Positions 1 through 9,782 of a stretch of DNA of 23,736 bases are shown piece by piece; position 1 is the stretch's first letter; each line of letters starts with the position of its first letter. Origin of the DNA: Chara braunii (taxonomy: Eukaryota > Streptophyta > Charophyceae > Charales > Characeae). The notes beneath the pieces were generated by a model. The model was not told where the DNA came from. It saw only the letters and a program-made list of their open reading frames with translations, and did not search any database. The stretch lies in assembly GCA_003427395.1 (NCBI GenBank), contig BFEA01001090.1, positions 172,243 through 195,978 of the forward strand, written 5' to 3'. A program made the translations under genes and the position numbers.

Positions 1-106
1 CCCACATCACAAGTAATGAACTTGACAATACTCATAGAAGAATCGAAACTCTACCTACTAGTATGTAGATGACAAACAAGAGATTGAGTAGCCCAACTCT
101 AAGAGG

Positions 107-397
107 TAGAAGAGAAGAAGAAGGGGAGGAGGAGGAAGGAGGAGATGGAGAGGGAGATGGAGAGGGAGAAGATGGAGGGAGAGAAGAAGGAAAAGAAGAA
201 GAAGAAGAAGAAGAAGAAGAAGAAGGATGGAGTAGATGAGGTAGGGAAGATGAAGAAGAGGAGGGAGAAGAGGAAGAAGAAGAAGGTGAAGAAGAAGGGG
301 GAGAAGAAGAGGGAGAGGGGGAGGAAGAAGAAGAGGAAGGAGAAGAAGAAGAAGAAGAAGAAGAAGAAGAGGAGAAATCTTCTTCCTTCCACTCACC
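107..397 (+). repeat. Polypurine GAA/GGA low-complexity tract
   Basis: The + strand is almost entirely A and G for about 290 bases, with short runs of perfect GAA (around 190-225 and 340-370) broken by GGA-rich stretches. The six-frame translations here (poly-Lys/Glu, poly-Leu, poly-Phe) are by-products of the repeat and not genes. Bases 1-106 before it show no recognisable feature. Such mirror-type polypurine tracts can form triplex DNA, but nothing in the sequence shows that this one does. Confidence 0.9.
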
Positions 398-959
398 TTG
401 CTAGTGTCATGTAGATGGAGGCTTCAATCTTGATGAGGCCTTGCTCAATTCCTCCTTGGCTATGNCTTCCTCCTTCTCCAAGCCCTTCTTCCTTCTTCCT
501 TACTCTTCCCCAAGCTATGGCAAGCTCCCTCAGTTATGGCTATGGAGTCCTCTCCTCTAGGAGGGCTTAATGGGGCTCCTCTAGCCTCTCCTTCTCTCCT
601 ACACCCAGGAGGGATATGGCGGATCACCTCCCAAGTGCCTCTCCCACCATCACTATCCTCTAGAGTCTTCCCCACTACCTCCTAGTCTCCTCTAAGCTCT
701 CCCACTAGCATGGGTTCCTCCCTCCTCACTCGAAGGTGCTCCTGTGAGCTCACTTGGGCAGCATGGGCTCCTCCCTCCTCACTCCAAGTGCAAAGGTGCT
801 CCTGTGAGCTCACTTGGGCAGCATGGGCACTCCTCATGCAAATATGAGAGTGGCGAACTGCATCCTCAGCTTATGTAGGCTGAAACCAGCAGTCCGACCA
901 GCCCATGAGCCTCCCTATGAGCCTTGGAGTGAACCGAGGTACCCCCAAGGCAAAATTCA
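398..959. other. Intergenic pyrimidine-rich sequence, no gene seen
   Basis: This stretch is C/T-rich on the + strand, carries an undetermined base, and has only short frames without recognisable protein content. It includes the short tandem repeat listed at 709-821. I see no RNA gene or regulatory motif. Confidence 0.6.
709..821. repeat. Short tandem repeat, two units of 53 and 60 bp
   Basis: A unit beginning CATGGGYTCCTCCCTCCTC and ending with GAGCTCACTTGGGCAG occurs at 709 and 762. A third, partial unit starts at 822 and quickly diverges. The second unit carries a 7-base insertion. Confidence 0.8.
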
Positions 960-1590
960 CTTACTAGGCCCTTCTGGAGGTACTTGGGCCTCATTTTGGC
1001 CAAGTACATGCAGTCCAAGTGGTTGGTACCAACTCGGACTGCCTCTTGGCCTACTCTGGCCTCTTTTTCATTGCTTAAATGCTGCCCCCTAGGGTCCTAA
1101 TGCCCAAGGGGCAGCAATACTTGATTTTTTCAAGTTTCGGCCTCTTTTGAGTAGGCCGGAGCATTTTTCCATATGGCGGCACATTTTCAGCCTTGGATCT
1201 GGCTGAGATCCAAGGCCAGCAATAATCTGAGCTACCCCCTAGTAGCCCTTCCTTCAATTTTGAGCCCCCAAGTTCAGTTTTTCAATTTTTGGTGCATCTG
1301 GCTCTCTTTTTGGGCCAAATGCACTGATTTGTCATTTTCCCTCTTTTGTTTCTTTCCATTTTGGGCTGCCACCTCATTTCGGAGCTAGCCGTTTTGAGCT
1401 GGCCCACAAAAAACGGCTAGTTCCTCTCTACCATGAGATCTGATCTCAGATCCATGGTCCAAAAGAAAACCGGCCACTTCCTTTTTGCATTTTCTCTCAT
1501 TTTCAACTTTTTAATTCAGATTTTATTGAGATATGGCCCTAAGGGTTATATCTCTGCAATCCGGATTGCCCTCCCTCATTCTAGGAGGGA
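960..1590. other. Hairpin-rich non-coding sequence (left part)
   Basis: No gene is visible. Many short inverted repeats follow each other: GTACTTGG/CCAAGTAC (980-1007), GCAGTCC/GGACTGC (1010-1042), GCTGCCCC/GGGGCAGC (about 1080-1115), TTGGATCT/AGATCCAA (about 1193-1213), GTGCAT/ATGCAC (1292-1324) and GCCGTTTT/AAAAACGGC (about 1388-1418). Two of these have relatives further right at 2503-2798. The role is unknown. Confidence 0.6.
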
Positions 1591-2502
1591 TGAGGTCACT
1601 GTTGGGACCTGCCAGTCCCTACTGTGCAGGTCCCAATAGGCCGGCACATTCTCCTCCACTCTTTTCTCCCTTTTTGTCTCATTCTCCCTCCTTTTTCTCT
1701 CATTTTTTTTTCTTTTTCTTTTATTTCTGTTTTGACAAGTGTCAAACTGCTGTGCACCCTCTTTCTAGGCCCTAGGGCCTCATTCAAGGCCAGGTTCATG
1801 GCTGTTACATGACCGTTACATCTCGGATTCCAATAATGGCACCCCCATGCTCCTAGGGGGCTCCATTTTGCTCCCGTTTGCCCAAGTCTGAGCCCCTTTT
1901 GCTCCGATTTTCTAAGGGCAGCCTTTTTCTCACGTTGGGCCTCTCAAGGCTCTATTTTCTTATGCCTTGCTAGTCTGAGATATCCCGGGCTGCTGGCCAG
2001 CCTTCCCAACACCCTTATTTCATTTTTCTTTCTCTCATGGCTCTCCCACTTGCTCCCATTAGTGCTTGCACTAGTGGTGTTAATATTTTCCACCGTCTAA
2101 ATCCTCGATCTCGACGGCGTCGCTTGCTTGCACAATTATTCCTTGTGGTTGCTCATGGTTCCCTTGGGACATCCCAAGTCCCCGCCATTCTCCTCCATAC
2201 TAGTCCCATGTTCTTGTCCCGTCGGCGGTCCCGCCGGCGTATGTCCCGTTTCTCCGATTTTTATTATTTTGACCCATTTGGCCCCCGACAACATTCCGGA
2301 CGGCGTCCCATTTTTATTTTTTTGGGGCCCATTGCCCTTGGTGGTCCCATCATTTCTACATGTGTGTCGATTTTTCTAGGCCGCGAGATCCCATCTTACA
2401 GTCGGCGTTTACCGTCTTTACTTGCCCCCTTGCCGAAATTGCTCCTTTCTAGCCTTTTCGGGCTTGCCGTAGCCCATTTCCCTTTGGCCTTCGCATCCTC
2501 AT

Positions 2503-2825
2503 GCAGTCCGTAATTTCTCGGACTGCAGTCATGGCTGTTTTCCATACCCACAGCCCCACAACTTGCCCCATGTTGAAAGAAAATGAAGCGTTAAATTTTC
2601 TAGTGCATCCGGGCTCAATATTGGTTCCGAATGCACCTAGAACATGTGTTTTCCTTCCCCCAGGCAGTCCGTTGTAACTCGGACTGCAATGGGGGTCAAT
2701 TCCTTAGCCCCAATGCCCCACAACTAGCCCTCACTCAAAAGAAAAAGAAACGGCCAACTCCCAAGTGCATCCGGACTTGATTTTGGCTCCGAATGCACCT
2801 AAAACATGTGTTTCTCCTCATGCAT
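2503..2825. repeat. 161-bp tandem duplication carrying two conserved hairpins
   Basis: The unit starts with GCAGTCCG-(8)-CGGACTGC at 2503-2526 and again at 2664-2687. Each unit later carries GTGCATCCGG..CCGAATGCAC (2603-2636 and 2765-2798). Outside the stems the copies differ at many positions. A third GCAGTCCG/CGGACTGC hairpin is at 3233-3256, and a diverged one at 1010-1042. Confidence 0.8.
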
Positions 2826-2847
2826 GCATTCCGTTTTATTCCAGTTG

Positions 2848-2900
2848 CAAGAGGCCTTGATTTTCTTTGATTTTCTCTGCAAAAATTAAAGAAAATCAAA
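2848..2900. repeat. A/T-rich inverted repeat
   Basis: TTGATTTTCTTTGATTTTC is followed about 13 bases later by AAGAAAATCAAAG, giving a stem of about 13 bp. It continues the run of hairpins in this region. Confidence 0.5.
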
Positions 2901-3615
2901 GTCCTTTGTAACCGCCATATTCCAGAATGAATCTGATCACGGATGAATCTCCCCGGTGACCGTTTTTTACCGTTAATGCCTTTTTCTCTTTTCTTTTCTT
3001 TTCTTTTCTCTTTCTCCTCCTTTCTTGGACAGTAGGGACCTGCCAGTCCCTACCTTATGGCAGTCCCTACTGACGACCAACTCACTCACTCCCTCTCACT
3101 CCTTTTGTCTTATTCTCCCCCACTTTCTTTTTTTTTCTCTCTTTTTTCTAGCATGCCAAGTGTCAAGTGTTCGTTAAGGCCCTTTTCTAGCCCCTTCCTC
3201 TTATTAGTTTTGGCCCTCCCTATGCCCAAGGTGCAGTCCGTTATTTCTCGGACTGCAACAATGGTCTTCCCATGCCCATGAGAGCCTCCTTTTACTCCTA
3301 CACTTCTCCCCCAATAGTCCCTCCTACTCCGATTTTCTCCCGGAGGGCTATTTTTCACATGGGGTCTCATTTGACTCTATTTTCTTAAGGGAGGCTGATC
3401 CGAGATTTTTCGGTTTGCTCCCATGCCTCCCACTTCAGTTTTCTTTACTTTTCCTTTTCCTTTTGGCCTTCCCGTTTGTCACCACTAGTACTTGCACTAG
3501 TGGTGCTAATATTCTTGGCCGTCCAGATGTCGATCTTGATGGTGCACCTTGCATATATTATTTTCCCCTCATGCGGTGCCACCGTTTCTTCTTGGGACTT
3601 TCACATGTCCCCGCT

Positions 3616-3752
3616 ACTTGTCCCGTTGGTGGTCCTCGACACTTAGTCCCGTCGGCGGTCCCCGACACTTAGTCCCGTCGGCGGTCCCCGACACTTAGTC
3701 CCGTCGGCGGTCCCCGACACATTAGTCCCGTCGGCGGTCCCCGACACATTTC
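3616..3752. repeat. 26-bp minisatellite of about five units, each with a small hairpin
   Basis: GTCCCG recurs at 3620, 3646, 3672, 3698 and 3725, a period of 26 with one 27. Each unit contains GTCGG and CCGAC separated by six bases, so each can form a 5-bp hairpin. The first unit is diverged (GTTGG..CTCGAC). A single related unit sits at 2216 in the other 1.4-kb copy, so the array probably expanded after the large duplication. Confidence 0.9.
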
Positions 3753-4314
3753 GCCCCGTACGCCATTATTTTTACTTAGTCCCACGTGGTCCCGGGTGCC
3801 TTTCCCCGAGGTGTCCCATGCTCCTTGGGCGTCTTGTCCCCCCATAGCGACCCCTCTCCTTAGTCTTTCCTCGCGCCTTGTGCGTGCCGATCTCTTTGGT
3901 CGTGGGCCTCCGCTCCGAGGCTCCCGTAGGTGGCCTCCGTGTTGGCCCTCATTTCCTGGCTTCCCGCGGCTTCTGGCCGCCCATTCCTCGACTTCCCCAT
4001 TCCCTTATTGTTGTCGCGTTGCAATTGCTAGTTCAAAGGGCCCTTTGGCCTTAGTCTTATTGCATTCCGATGGCCCTCCCGGCCTCCTGCTATGTTCTAT
4101 GTGCCCCTGTTCTTGCACTCGCTTGCTTGTCGCCGCTAGTTCTTTCCCCCTGTGGTTCTCTCCTCAGGGCATCACTCCTTTCTGCGGCCTAATCCTTTGT
4201 CTTTTCTCTCTCCTGCTTCCTCACTCCAGATTTCTCTATTGTGCACAAATTGTCCGTATTCAATCTCTCGAGTGCTGGGAAGTTATTCGGGACTCACCAG
4301 TCCCGACAACGTAA

Positions 4315-6913
4315 TCTGCAAGTTTCTTGCATGCACAACGATCGTTGCACACGTTACTTCCCAAAAGACTTTTCAAACCGAACCACGTGGAACGAAGAAA
4401 CGGGATATCCCATTTATCGCCGCCGTTCACCATCGGATGGAGGAATTGCTACTGTCCATCATGATGGGTGGTACCTTACAACCCATATCTCCTCCTACGA
4501 TATCGATGCCATCTCAATACCGAAATTTGTGCATCGACGACGGCTTGCCGATACATGTTTGAGTATATTCTCAAAGGACCTGATCGCGCAACGGTCGCTG
4601 AAGCCATTGACAATAATGACGAAATACAAACGTATCAAGATATACGAACAATCAGTGCCGCTGAGGCCTGCTGGCGTATCTTCGAATTCCCGCTATCAGA
4701 ACGATACCCTCTTGTCACTGCACTACCAATTCATACAGAAAATAAAAAACTCGTATACTTTAGAGAACATAAGGCTCAACAGATAGCACGCAATCCACCC
4801 CCAGAAACCGAACTCACAGCATGGTTCAAGTGGAGTGCTGCACGGCTCCATGATCCTGAAGACAGTAAACCACTTTATAAAGACATGGTTCGTAGATTTC
4901 GATTTAACCAGAAAAAGAAAGAGTGGGTTCTTAGACAACGCGCCACTAATACAATTGGACAAATCCATACAAATTGATACAATACATCCAAATGCAGGTG
5001 ACACGTTCTACCTCCGTATGCTCCTCAATTCTCTGCATTCCCGCGGTGCGACATCGTTCGAAAACTTGCGTACAGTTCATAGTGAGGTCCATCCAACATT
5101 CCAAACTGCATGCAAAGCATTAGGTCTTCTCAACGATAACACACAATTCGATGCAGTTCTTGATGATGCTATTTTCACGTCATCATCACCAATGGTACGT
5201 GATCTTTTTGTGCATATTGTTTTACACTGTGCTCCATCCGACCCGAATGAACTGTTCGAAACGCAATGGGGCCGTATGATTGATGACTTTCGTAGAGACC
5301 TTACCGGAGCACATGTCTATGACGGAATTATGAAAGCCATGACACTCCTAGACATCGAAAGCCGCCTGCAAAAAGAAGGGAAAGAGCTTGAAGACGTCGG
5401 TCTTAACCCGCCTGCTCTCGTGGATCGAAATGAAGCAACTCACATTTCACAAAGACCACATCGAGAACGAATTCCTAGACTAATAGATGATGAGATATCA
5501 TACGACAAACAAGAACTACAACGCACGCTTGATATGAATCTCCCACGACTCACACCGTCACAACATGCAGTATTCCAACGTGTTATTAACGCTGCAGAGC
5601 ATATCGAACCCCTCTGTCTGTTTGTTGATGCACCTGCGGAAACCGGGAAAACATTCTGCCTCAACACCATACTAGCACATATACGCCCCCATGACCAAAT
5701 AGCACTTGTTGTCGCATCTAGCAGCTTTGCGGCCACACTTTTTGACGGTGGTAGGACTTTTCACTCTCGCTTCAAAGCACCACTCACACCTACAGAAACA
5801 TCAACTCTTGACATTCCCAAACAAAGCACCTTGCAACAGCTTATAAGAATGGCCACTGTCATCCTCTGGGCCGAAGCCCCAATGATGCACAAATACCACA
5901 TAGAAGCACTCGATAGGACTTTGCGAGATAGTTGTTCATCCGACCCACCATTTGGGGGGAAAATTATCGTTCTTGCAGGTGACTTCCGATAAATTCTCTC
6001 AGTCATCACAAAAGGAACCCGCGCACAAACAATCGCCGTGTGCATAAAATCCTCTAAACTATGGTCTTGCTTTCAGACAATACACCTTTTAGAAAACATG
6101 CGTGTACTCACTCTGAGCAACACCACCGAAGCACGTAAATACGCCGCATGGTTGCTACGCCTCTTCCCCCACATAACACAACGCCTGACACCGTTGAACT
6201 CCCCCCTCACTTGTGCCTTCATGGAGGAACAACAAACCTCATTGGATGGACCTTTCCTGCCCTCTCGACAAATTCAAACAACCCTCAATGGCTCGCTGAG
6301 CGCCTCGTCCTAGCGCCCAAAAACAAAATAGTCGCCACCCTCAACAGTATCATACTGAACCAGTTTCCAGGCCCTCTGATCACATCTCTAAGTGCTGATA
6401 CACTCCTCCCGAATGACAACTATCCCGACGTCTCTATTGACACTCTCAACACCCTCGACCTTCCCTCCCTGCCACCACACATTCTCCACATGAAAAGAGG
6501 GGCGCCTATAATTGTCTTACGCAATATCGCTATGCGGAATGGTTTATGCAACGGAATACGCTTAATCGTCGATGACGTTACCAACAATAGACTCCTGCAT
6601 GCACGCACCCTTCCTTCGCTACGACCGGTTCTCCTTCCATGCATTTTATTGACTGTCAGTGATCAAAGCAGCCCCTTTCCCTTGGTGGTAAAGAAGACAA
6701 TTCCCTGTCCGGCCTGCATTTGCAATAACTATCAACAAATCCCAAGGCCAATCCATCAAACACGCAGGAATTGACCTTCAGCAGCACGCCTTTGCCCACG
6801 ACCAACTCTACATTGCTGCCTCTCGTGTAGGAGACCCCTCCCACATTCGTTTTGCACTTCCCGACGATGCTAACCAATTGACAAACATTGTATACAAAGA
6901 GATCCTGGCATAA
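4315..6913 (+). pseudogene. Helitron RepHel helicase pseudogene (Rep half missing)
   Basis: Known Helitron transposases join an HUH Rep nuclease to a PIF1-type 5'-3' DNA helicase and drive rolling-circle transposition. Here the linker motifs CMHNDRCTRYFPKDF and VPYNPYLLLRYRCHLNTEIC are clear, followed by HPNAGDTFYLRMLLN, a Walker A remnant (APAETGKT, near 5630-5655), a Walker B remnant (WAEAPM, near 5868-5885), AGDFR, RNIAMRNGLCNG, AITINKSQGQS and LYIAASRVG. The frame is broken by shifts near 4467, 4970, 6180-6250 and 6700, and by TAA at 5990-5992, right after GDFR where family members have Gln. The Walker A glycines and the Walker B aspartate are replaced. No HUH motif or catalytic tyrosines are seen upstream. 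The natural stop is probably TAA at 6911-6913. It is certainly non-functional. Confidence 0.93.
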
Positions 6914-8005
6914 TACTCACATGGTTCTTCCCCTCTTTGCGTCGTTCTGTGTGCAGTTGCTTCGACGACATCAGTGCCGACAAAAAAAACTAAAACTCTT
7001 CCTACCAAAAATGACAGCATGTCAACGATCAGAACTCCGCCTACTACTCACACATCCACATCCTTGCCTACCACAGAGTCTTCACCACATACAGCTCCGC
7101 CTCCATCGCCCACAACTTCCCTAACCGTTTCACTTCAATCTGCATCTCATACATCCTCTCTGCCAACTGATCCGTATTTTCTAGAGCAACACGGCTTAGA
7201 CGATGTGACTCTCAACCAACTTGACATTCCGCTGCCTGCTCCAACGAACGCACTTGCAACTGTCGCAACACCTTCCACTACTCACACACCTCTTCGACCC
7301 CATTACCAATCACAATCCACTCCGGAAGAAGACCTCCAAGAGTACGACAAATGGGACGAGTGACACCACGTACTCCGTCCTGACACTATAGAACACATCA
7401 TTGACCAAATTCTCTGGGAAGACTTCCTCCCAACAGATCACACTGCTTTCTCTCTCTCCCTTTTTACCTTCTTCGCTTCATACAAACACAAGCGTGAACA
7501 AGAACTAAATCGCCCACCGCCTCATTCCTCCGCAAATACAACATTTGTCCGCTCCAAAACATTTCTCTTGCAACTGCTCCAACGAGACCATTACCGATCT
7601 GCAGGATCTCACGCGGGCCTCGCAAAATACCGACACGATCGGATACTCAATGCCTACCATCAATATGCCTTCATCACTTCTGCACAACCCACACCACCCC
7701 CCCTTCTCCTACCAACTCACGAAATAGACCCTCGGTGGTGGAAGCCGCTCGAGCAATGGGGATGAACACATGCCACAACGATGATCCACGACATACTCGC
7801 TTCACGCCACATTGTCTCCATGTACAACATTCCCCACTCCCCCCGAACTTTGGAATATCTCAGCGATCTCATCGTCGTCCATCACCGTGAACACAATGTC
7901 AACTGCCTCCCTTCCACATCTACAGGGCAGACCTCGTCCGAAGGGCAGTTTCCTTCCTCCACCGTCCAATCTCCTCCAGCCGTCCAACCCGAAGGCCCGA
8001 CCTGA
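6914..8005 (+). pseudogene. Second Helitron A frame, unidentified protein
   Basis: From the helicase stop to 8005 one frame, the same as the helicase C-terminus, stays open for 363 codons except for TGA at 7361-7363 and TGA at 7763-7765; the terminal TGA is at 8003-8005. A start codon at 6974 is possible but may belong to a lost upstream exon or start. The N-terminal ~110 residues are rich in Thr, Pro and Ser. After the first stop follows a more globular part with TIEHIIDQILWEDFLP, FTFFASYKHKREQELN, DHYRSAGSHAGLAKYR and IDPRWWKPLEQWG, then MIHDILASRHIVSMYN and LEYLSDLIVVHHREHN. I do not recognise the family. It lies downstream of the helicase inside the Helitron 3' boundary, so it may be an accessory Helitron gene or captured host sequence. 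Both internal stops are TGA, so they could be simple decay of TGG or CGA codons. Confidence 0.55.
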
Positions 8006-8463
8006 AGACCGGCGACAGCTTCAACAGCAGCACAAGAACTACGACAACTCGAGGGAAACTCAGCTCCGAACGAAAAGACCAGCAATGGCTTCAGCAACAT
8101 TACAACCCGGCAGGAGCTTCAGCAGCACCACGAGGATTACAGCGACTCGAGGACACTACTACAACAAACTCGGCTGCAAGCGCAAAAAGGCAGATTCAAA
8201 ATGCCCTCTGCATTCATCTTTACAGATTGTTCTGCATTGTTATCAAATGATTGATTCATTTATCACAGCCACATTTTGTGCTTCATTCGTTCTCCAACCT
8301 GCTCATTCCTATCTACTACTTGCTTCACATCCTTGACCTCTCCTTGGTTCCGTGTGAAGTTGTGAACACATTCCTCGCTTGCTCCATTGAAACCTCCCTT
8401 TTGCATATGGCCCTCCCTTCTTCACACCTCGGCCTCCTGCTTCTTCCTCCTACCTCCTGCTCT
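8006..8463 (+). other. Helitron A 3' region, Gln-rich duplicated segment then non-coding
   Basis: Two diverged copies of about 40 bp (AGCTTCAACAGCAGCACAAG-like near 8020 and AGCTTCAGCAGCACCACGAG near 8116) translate in different frames as Gln/His-rich helical sequence. They could be the C-terminus of the preceding frame after a frameshift. From about 8230 the sequence is A/T-richer and without coding signs. A frame from 8251 runs into LINE ORF1, but this is a chance fusion across the Helitron boundary. Confidence 0.45.
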
Positions 8464-8494
8464 GCCGCGAGCGAAGCCGCGGTGGGTCCCGTTG
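8464..8494 (+). mobile_element. Helitron A 3' terminus (hairpin plus GTTG)
   Basis: CCGCG (8465-8469) pairs with CGCGG (8478-8482), followed by TGGGTCCC and GTTG, ending at 8494. Helitrons typically end in a hairpin 10-12 bases before CTRR. The layout matches the 3' end of Helitron B at 13339-13368 (GGGTCCACTTG), which supports both calls. The last four bases deviate from CTRR. The next base, 8495, is T, as expected for A/T insertion. Confidence 0.7.
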
Positions 8495-9468
8495 TTGCGT
8501 TAGAGAAAGTAGCAGTGGAGCTGGCTCAAACCGAAAAACTGAAGAAATGGAATGAGGAGTATGCACCGGAATTTGTCACAGTGGCCCACATAGCCAGGGA
8601 GGAGGCTCCATTGGTGGTGGAAATTGCCAAGTCCTCTCGGCTGACGTTGGTGAACATCCGACCTTTGCTGGTAGCCAGATACTTGGAGAAAGGAGGTGAG
8701 TGGCAGGTGGCCACGGATGCATCCTTCCAAATCCCAAGATTCGAGGAAGGACAAAACGTGGCGGAAATCCTGCGAGAGAAGGTAACGACTGAATTTCCGT
8801 TGGGGGGTTTTGAGACTGTCCAGGGGAGTGTGGACCGGGACGGTATTGACTCCCAGGAGGGACAGGAGGGCGGACCGGGGCAGCAACCAGAGTCCAAAGG
8901 GATTTCACCTCATGCACTCTCTCCCCTGATTGCAAAGATGCCAACAACAATCCAACTAAAGACCGGGATGAGATGGAGGCCATGGCGATTAGTGACTGCA
9001 GTTCCATATAGTGTGTTGGCGGGCCCGAGCATCCCGGCGGAACTAATAGCAGTTTCAATCGCACAAGTGGTGGCGACTAATTTGTTGGACGGCGATGAAC
9101 ATTTGGAGGAGAGGACATTCCCAACAGACTGGGACATATTCTATAGGAGCGATGTCTCAGATGATGACCTGGAGCCAGGATGGGCAGAAAACGAGAAGGA
9201 AGGCGTTTCGGAGGCATTGGAGACTGAAAGGGAGGGCAGTGGAAGCGAGTCTGCAGGCGGAATGGAAGACTCGGCAGGAACATCATCCCCTGAGAAGGTA
9301 ATGGACGCAACAGATACGACACCGGCGAAGGAAGCTGGGGGGGTCGAGATAGATATGCTTGATAAAGCAGTAAGTGTTAATCAGATGTGTTTATCCCGAA
9401 GATGGATGAGTTCAGTAGAGCAGCGAACTCTGGGGCCGACCGTAGGGATTGGAGGCATCAAGGGCTAG
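8495..9468 (+). pseudogene. LINE ORF1-like fragment, unknown fold
   Basis: About 323 codons are open from the Helitron A boundary to TAG at 9466-9468, just overlapping the start of ORF2. Position and orientation suggest the RNA-binding ORF1 protein of an L1-type LINE. The sequence begins with a charged stretch (EKVAVELAQTEKLKKWNEEY) and a part resembling a small folded domain (LTLVNIRPLLVARYLEKGG). A long acidic, Ser/Glu-rich C-terminal half follows. I see no CCHC knuckle and no confident RNA-binding domain, so the assignment rests mainly on context. The 5' end is missing, cut by Helitron A. Confidence 0.55.
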
Positions 9469-9581
9469 TCATCCGAAGTTGGAATATCAAAGGGCTGGAC
9501 AACATCATAGACAAAGAAGAGAAACTAAATGATATCGTACAGGGCCTAACAATGGAGAACAAGAAATTGGTGGATATCATA
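9405..9581 (+). pseudogene. LINE ORF2 N-terminus: start of AP-type endonuclease
   Basis: This frame carries LVIRSWNIKGLDN, the first conserved block of LINE apurinic-type endonucleases (SWNxxGL), which supplies the metal-site Asn. It ends in NKKLVDII at 9581. The next endonuclease block, LLQETHL, resumes at 13369 in the frame that continues it, so the two pieces are one domain interrupted by Helitron B. The ATG at 9402-9404, immediately before this interval, is a likely start; it overlaps the end of ORF1 in another frame, as is common in LINEs. Confidence 0.85.
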
Positions 9582-9608
9582 TCTCTTCTCTAATACTCTA
9601 AAGCAAAA

Positions 9609-9714
9609 CGTGGGTCTCGCGTGACGCTCCCAGCGGGCCCAGCAAAATTGGGCCCAGGCTAACGCGGGTCTCGCGTGACGCTCCCAGCGGGCCCAGCGAA
9701 ATTGGGCCCAGGCT
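9609..9714. repeat. 54-bp tandem duplication near Helitron B 5' end
   Basis: GGGTCTCGCGTGACGCTCCC begins at 9612 and 9666. The two units are nearly identical (AAAATT versus GAAATT, plus edge changes). Each contains GGGCCC-(9)-GGGCCC, which can form a 6-bp hairpin. High identity suggests a recent duplication. Confidence 0.92.
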
Positions 9715-9726
9715 GTTTCATTCGTG

Positions 9727-9782
9727 TCGGTTTCCTTTTTTTTTGGCGGTTTCGTTCGCGTCGGTTTCCTTTTTTTTTGGCG
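9727..9782. repeat. 34-bp tandem duplication with T-run
   Basis: TCGGTTTCC followed by nine T and GGCG occurs at 9727 and 9761. It produces overlapping spurious frames. Confidence 0.88.

Larger units (their letters stand above)
1604..4230. repeat. Degenerate direct repeat, two copies of about 1.42 kb
   Basis: Shared landmarks recur in the same order at a nearly constant offset. GGGACCTGCCAGTCCCTAC is at 1604 and 3035 (offset 1431). CTTGCACTAGTGGTG is at 2065 and 3491 (offset 1426). GTCCCGTCGGCGG is at 2216, with its relative GTCCCGTTGGTGG at 3620 (offset 1404). Between them lie alignable stretches such as the CTCCGATTTTCT and CTCTATTTTCTTA segments. Copy 1 spans roughly 1604-3034 and copy 2 roughly 3035-4230; the ends are uncertain. 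No frame looks like a protein. The two copies could be an old tandem duplication, a large satellite unit, or remnants of a terminal-repeat element; no TG..CA ends or target duplication were found. Confidence 0.65.
4315..8494 (+). mobile_element. Helitron A, decayed and 5'-truncated or with unplaced 5' end
   Basis: The element is defined by a Helitron helicase pseudogene (4315-6913), a second long frame (6914-8005) and a 3' terminus at 8464-8494 with hairpin, GGGTCCC and a final GTTG. The base after the terminus is T, and the LINE ORF1 reading frame starts there. No 5' terminus was found; recognisable Helitron coding sequence starts at about 4315. The hairpin-rich sequence to the left may be inside the element or may be an insertion that removed the Rep half. 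It appears to be inserted in LINE ORF1, as its 3' end abuts ORF1-like sequence. Confidence 0.7.

Noticed and set aside
2037-2513. 158-residue plus-strand open frame
   Set aside because: It lies in the first 1.4-kb repeat copy, and the second copy does not keep the frame.
3616-3752. CRISPR-like regular repeats
   Set aside because: The 26-bp units are directly adjacent without unique spacers, and the context is eukaryotic; this is a minisatellite.
1604-4230. Pair of long terminal repeats of an LTR retrotransposon
   Set aside because: The two copies are adjacent with no gag/pol between them, and no TG..CA ends, primer-binding site or target duplication could be placed.
3796-4314. 172-residue plus-strand open frame just before the helicase
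   Set aside because: It is Leu/Pro/Ser-rich, starts in the hairpin-rich repeat, and lacks any Helitron Rep motif or other recognisable domain.
8251-8494. First 81 codons of the 405-residue frame ending at 9468
   Set aside because: They belong to Helitron A 3' sequence; the frame is a chance fusion with LINE ORF1 across the Helitron boundary.
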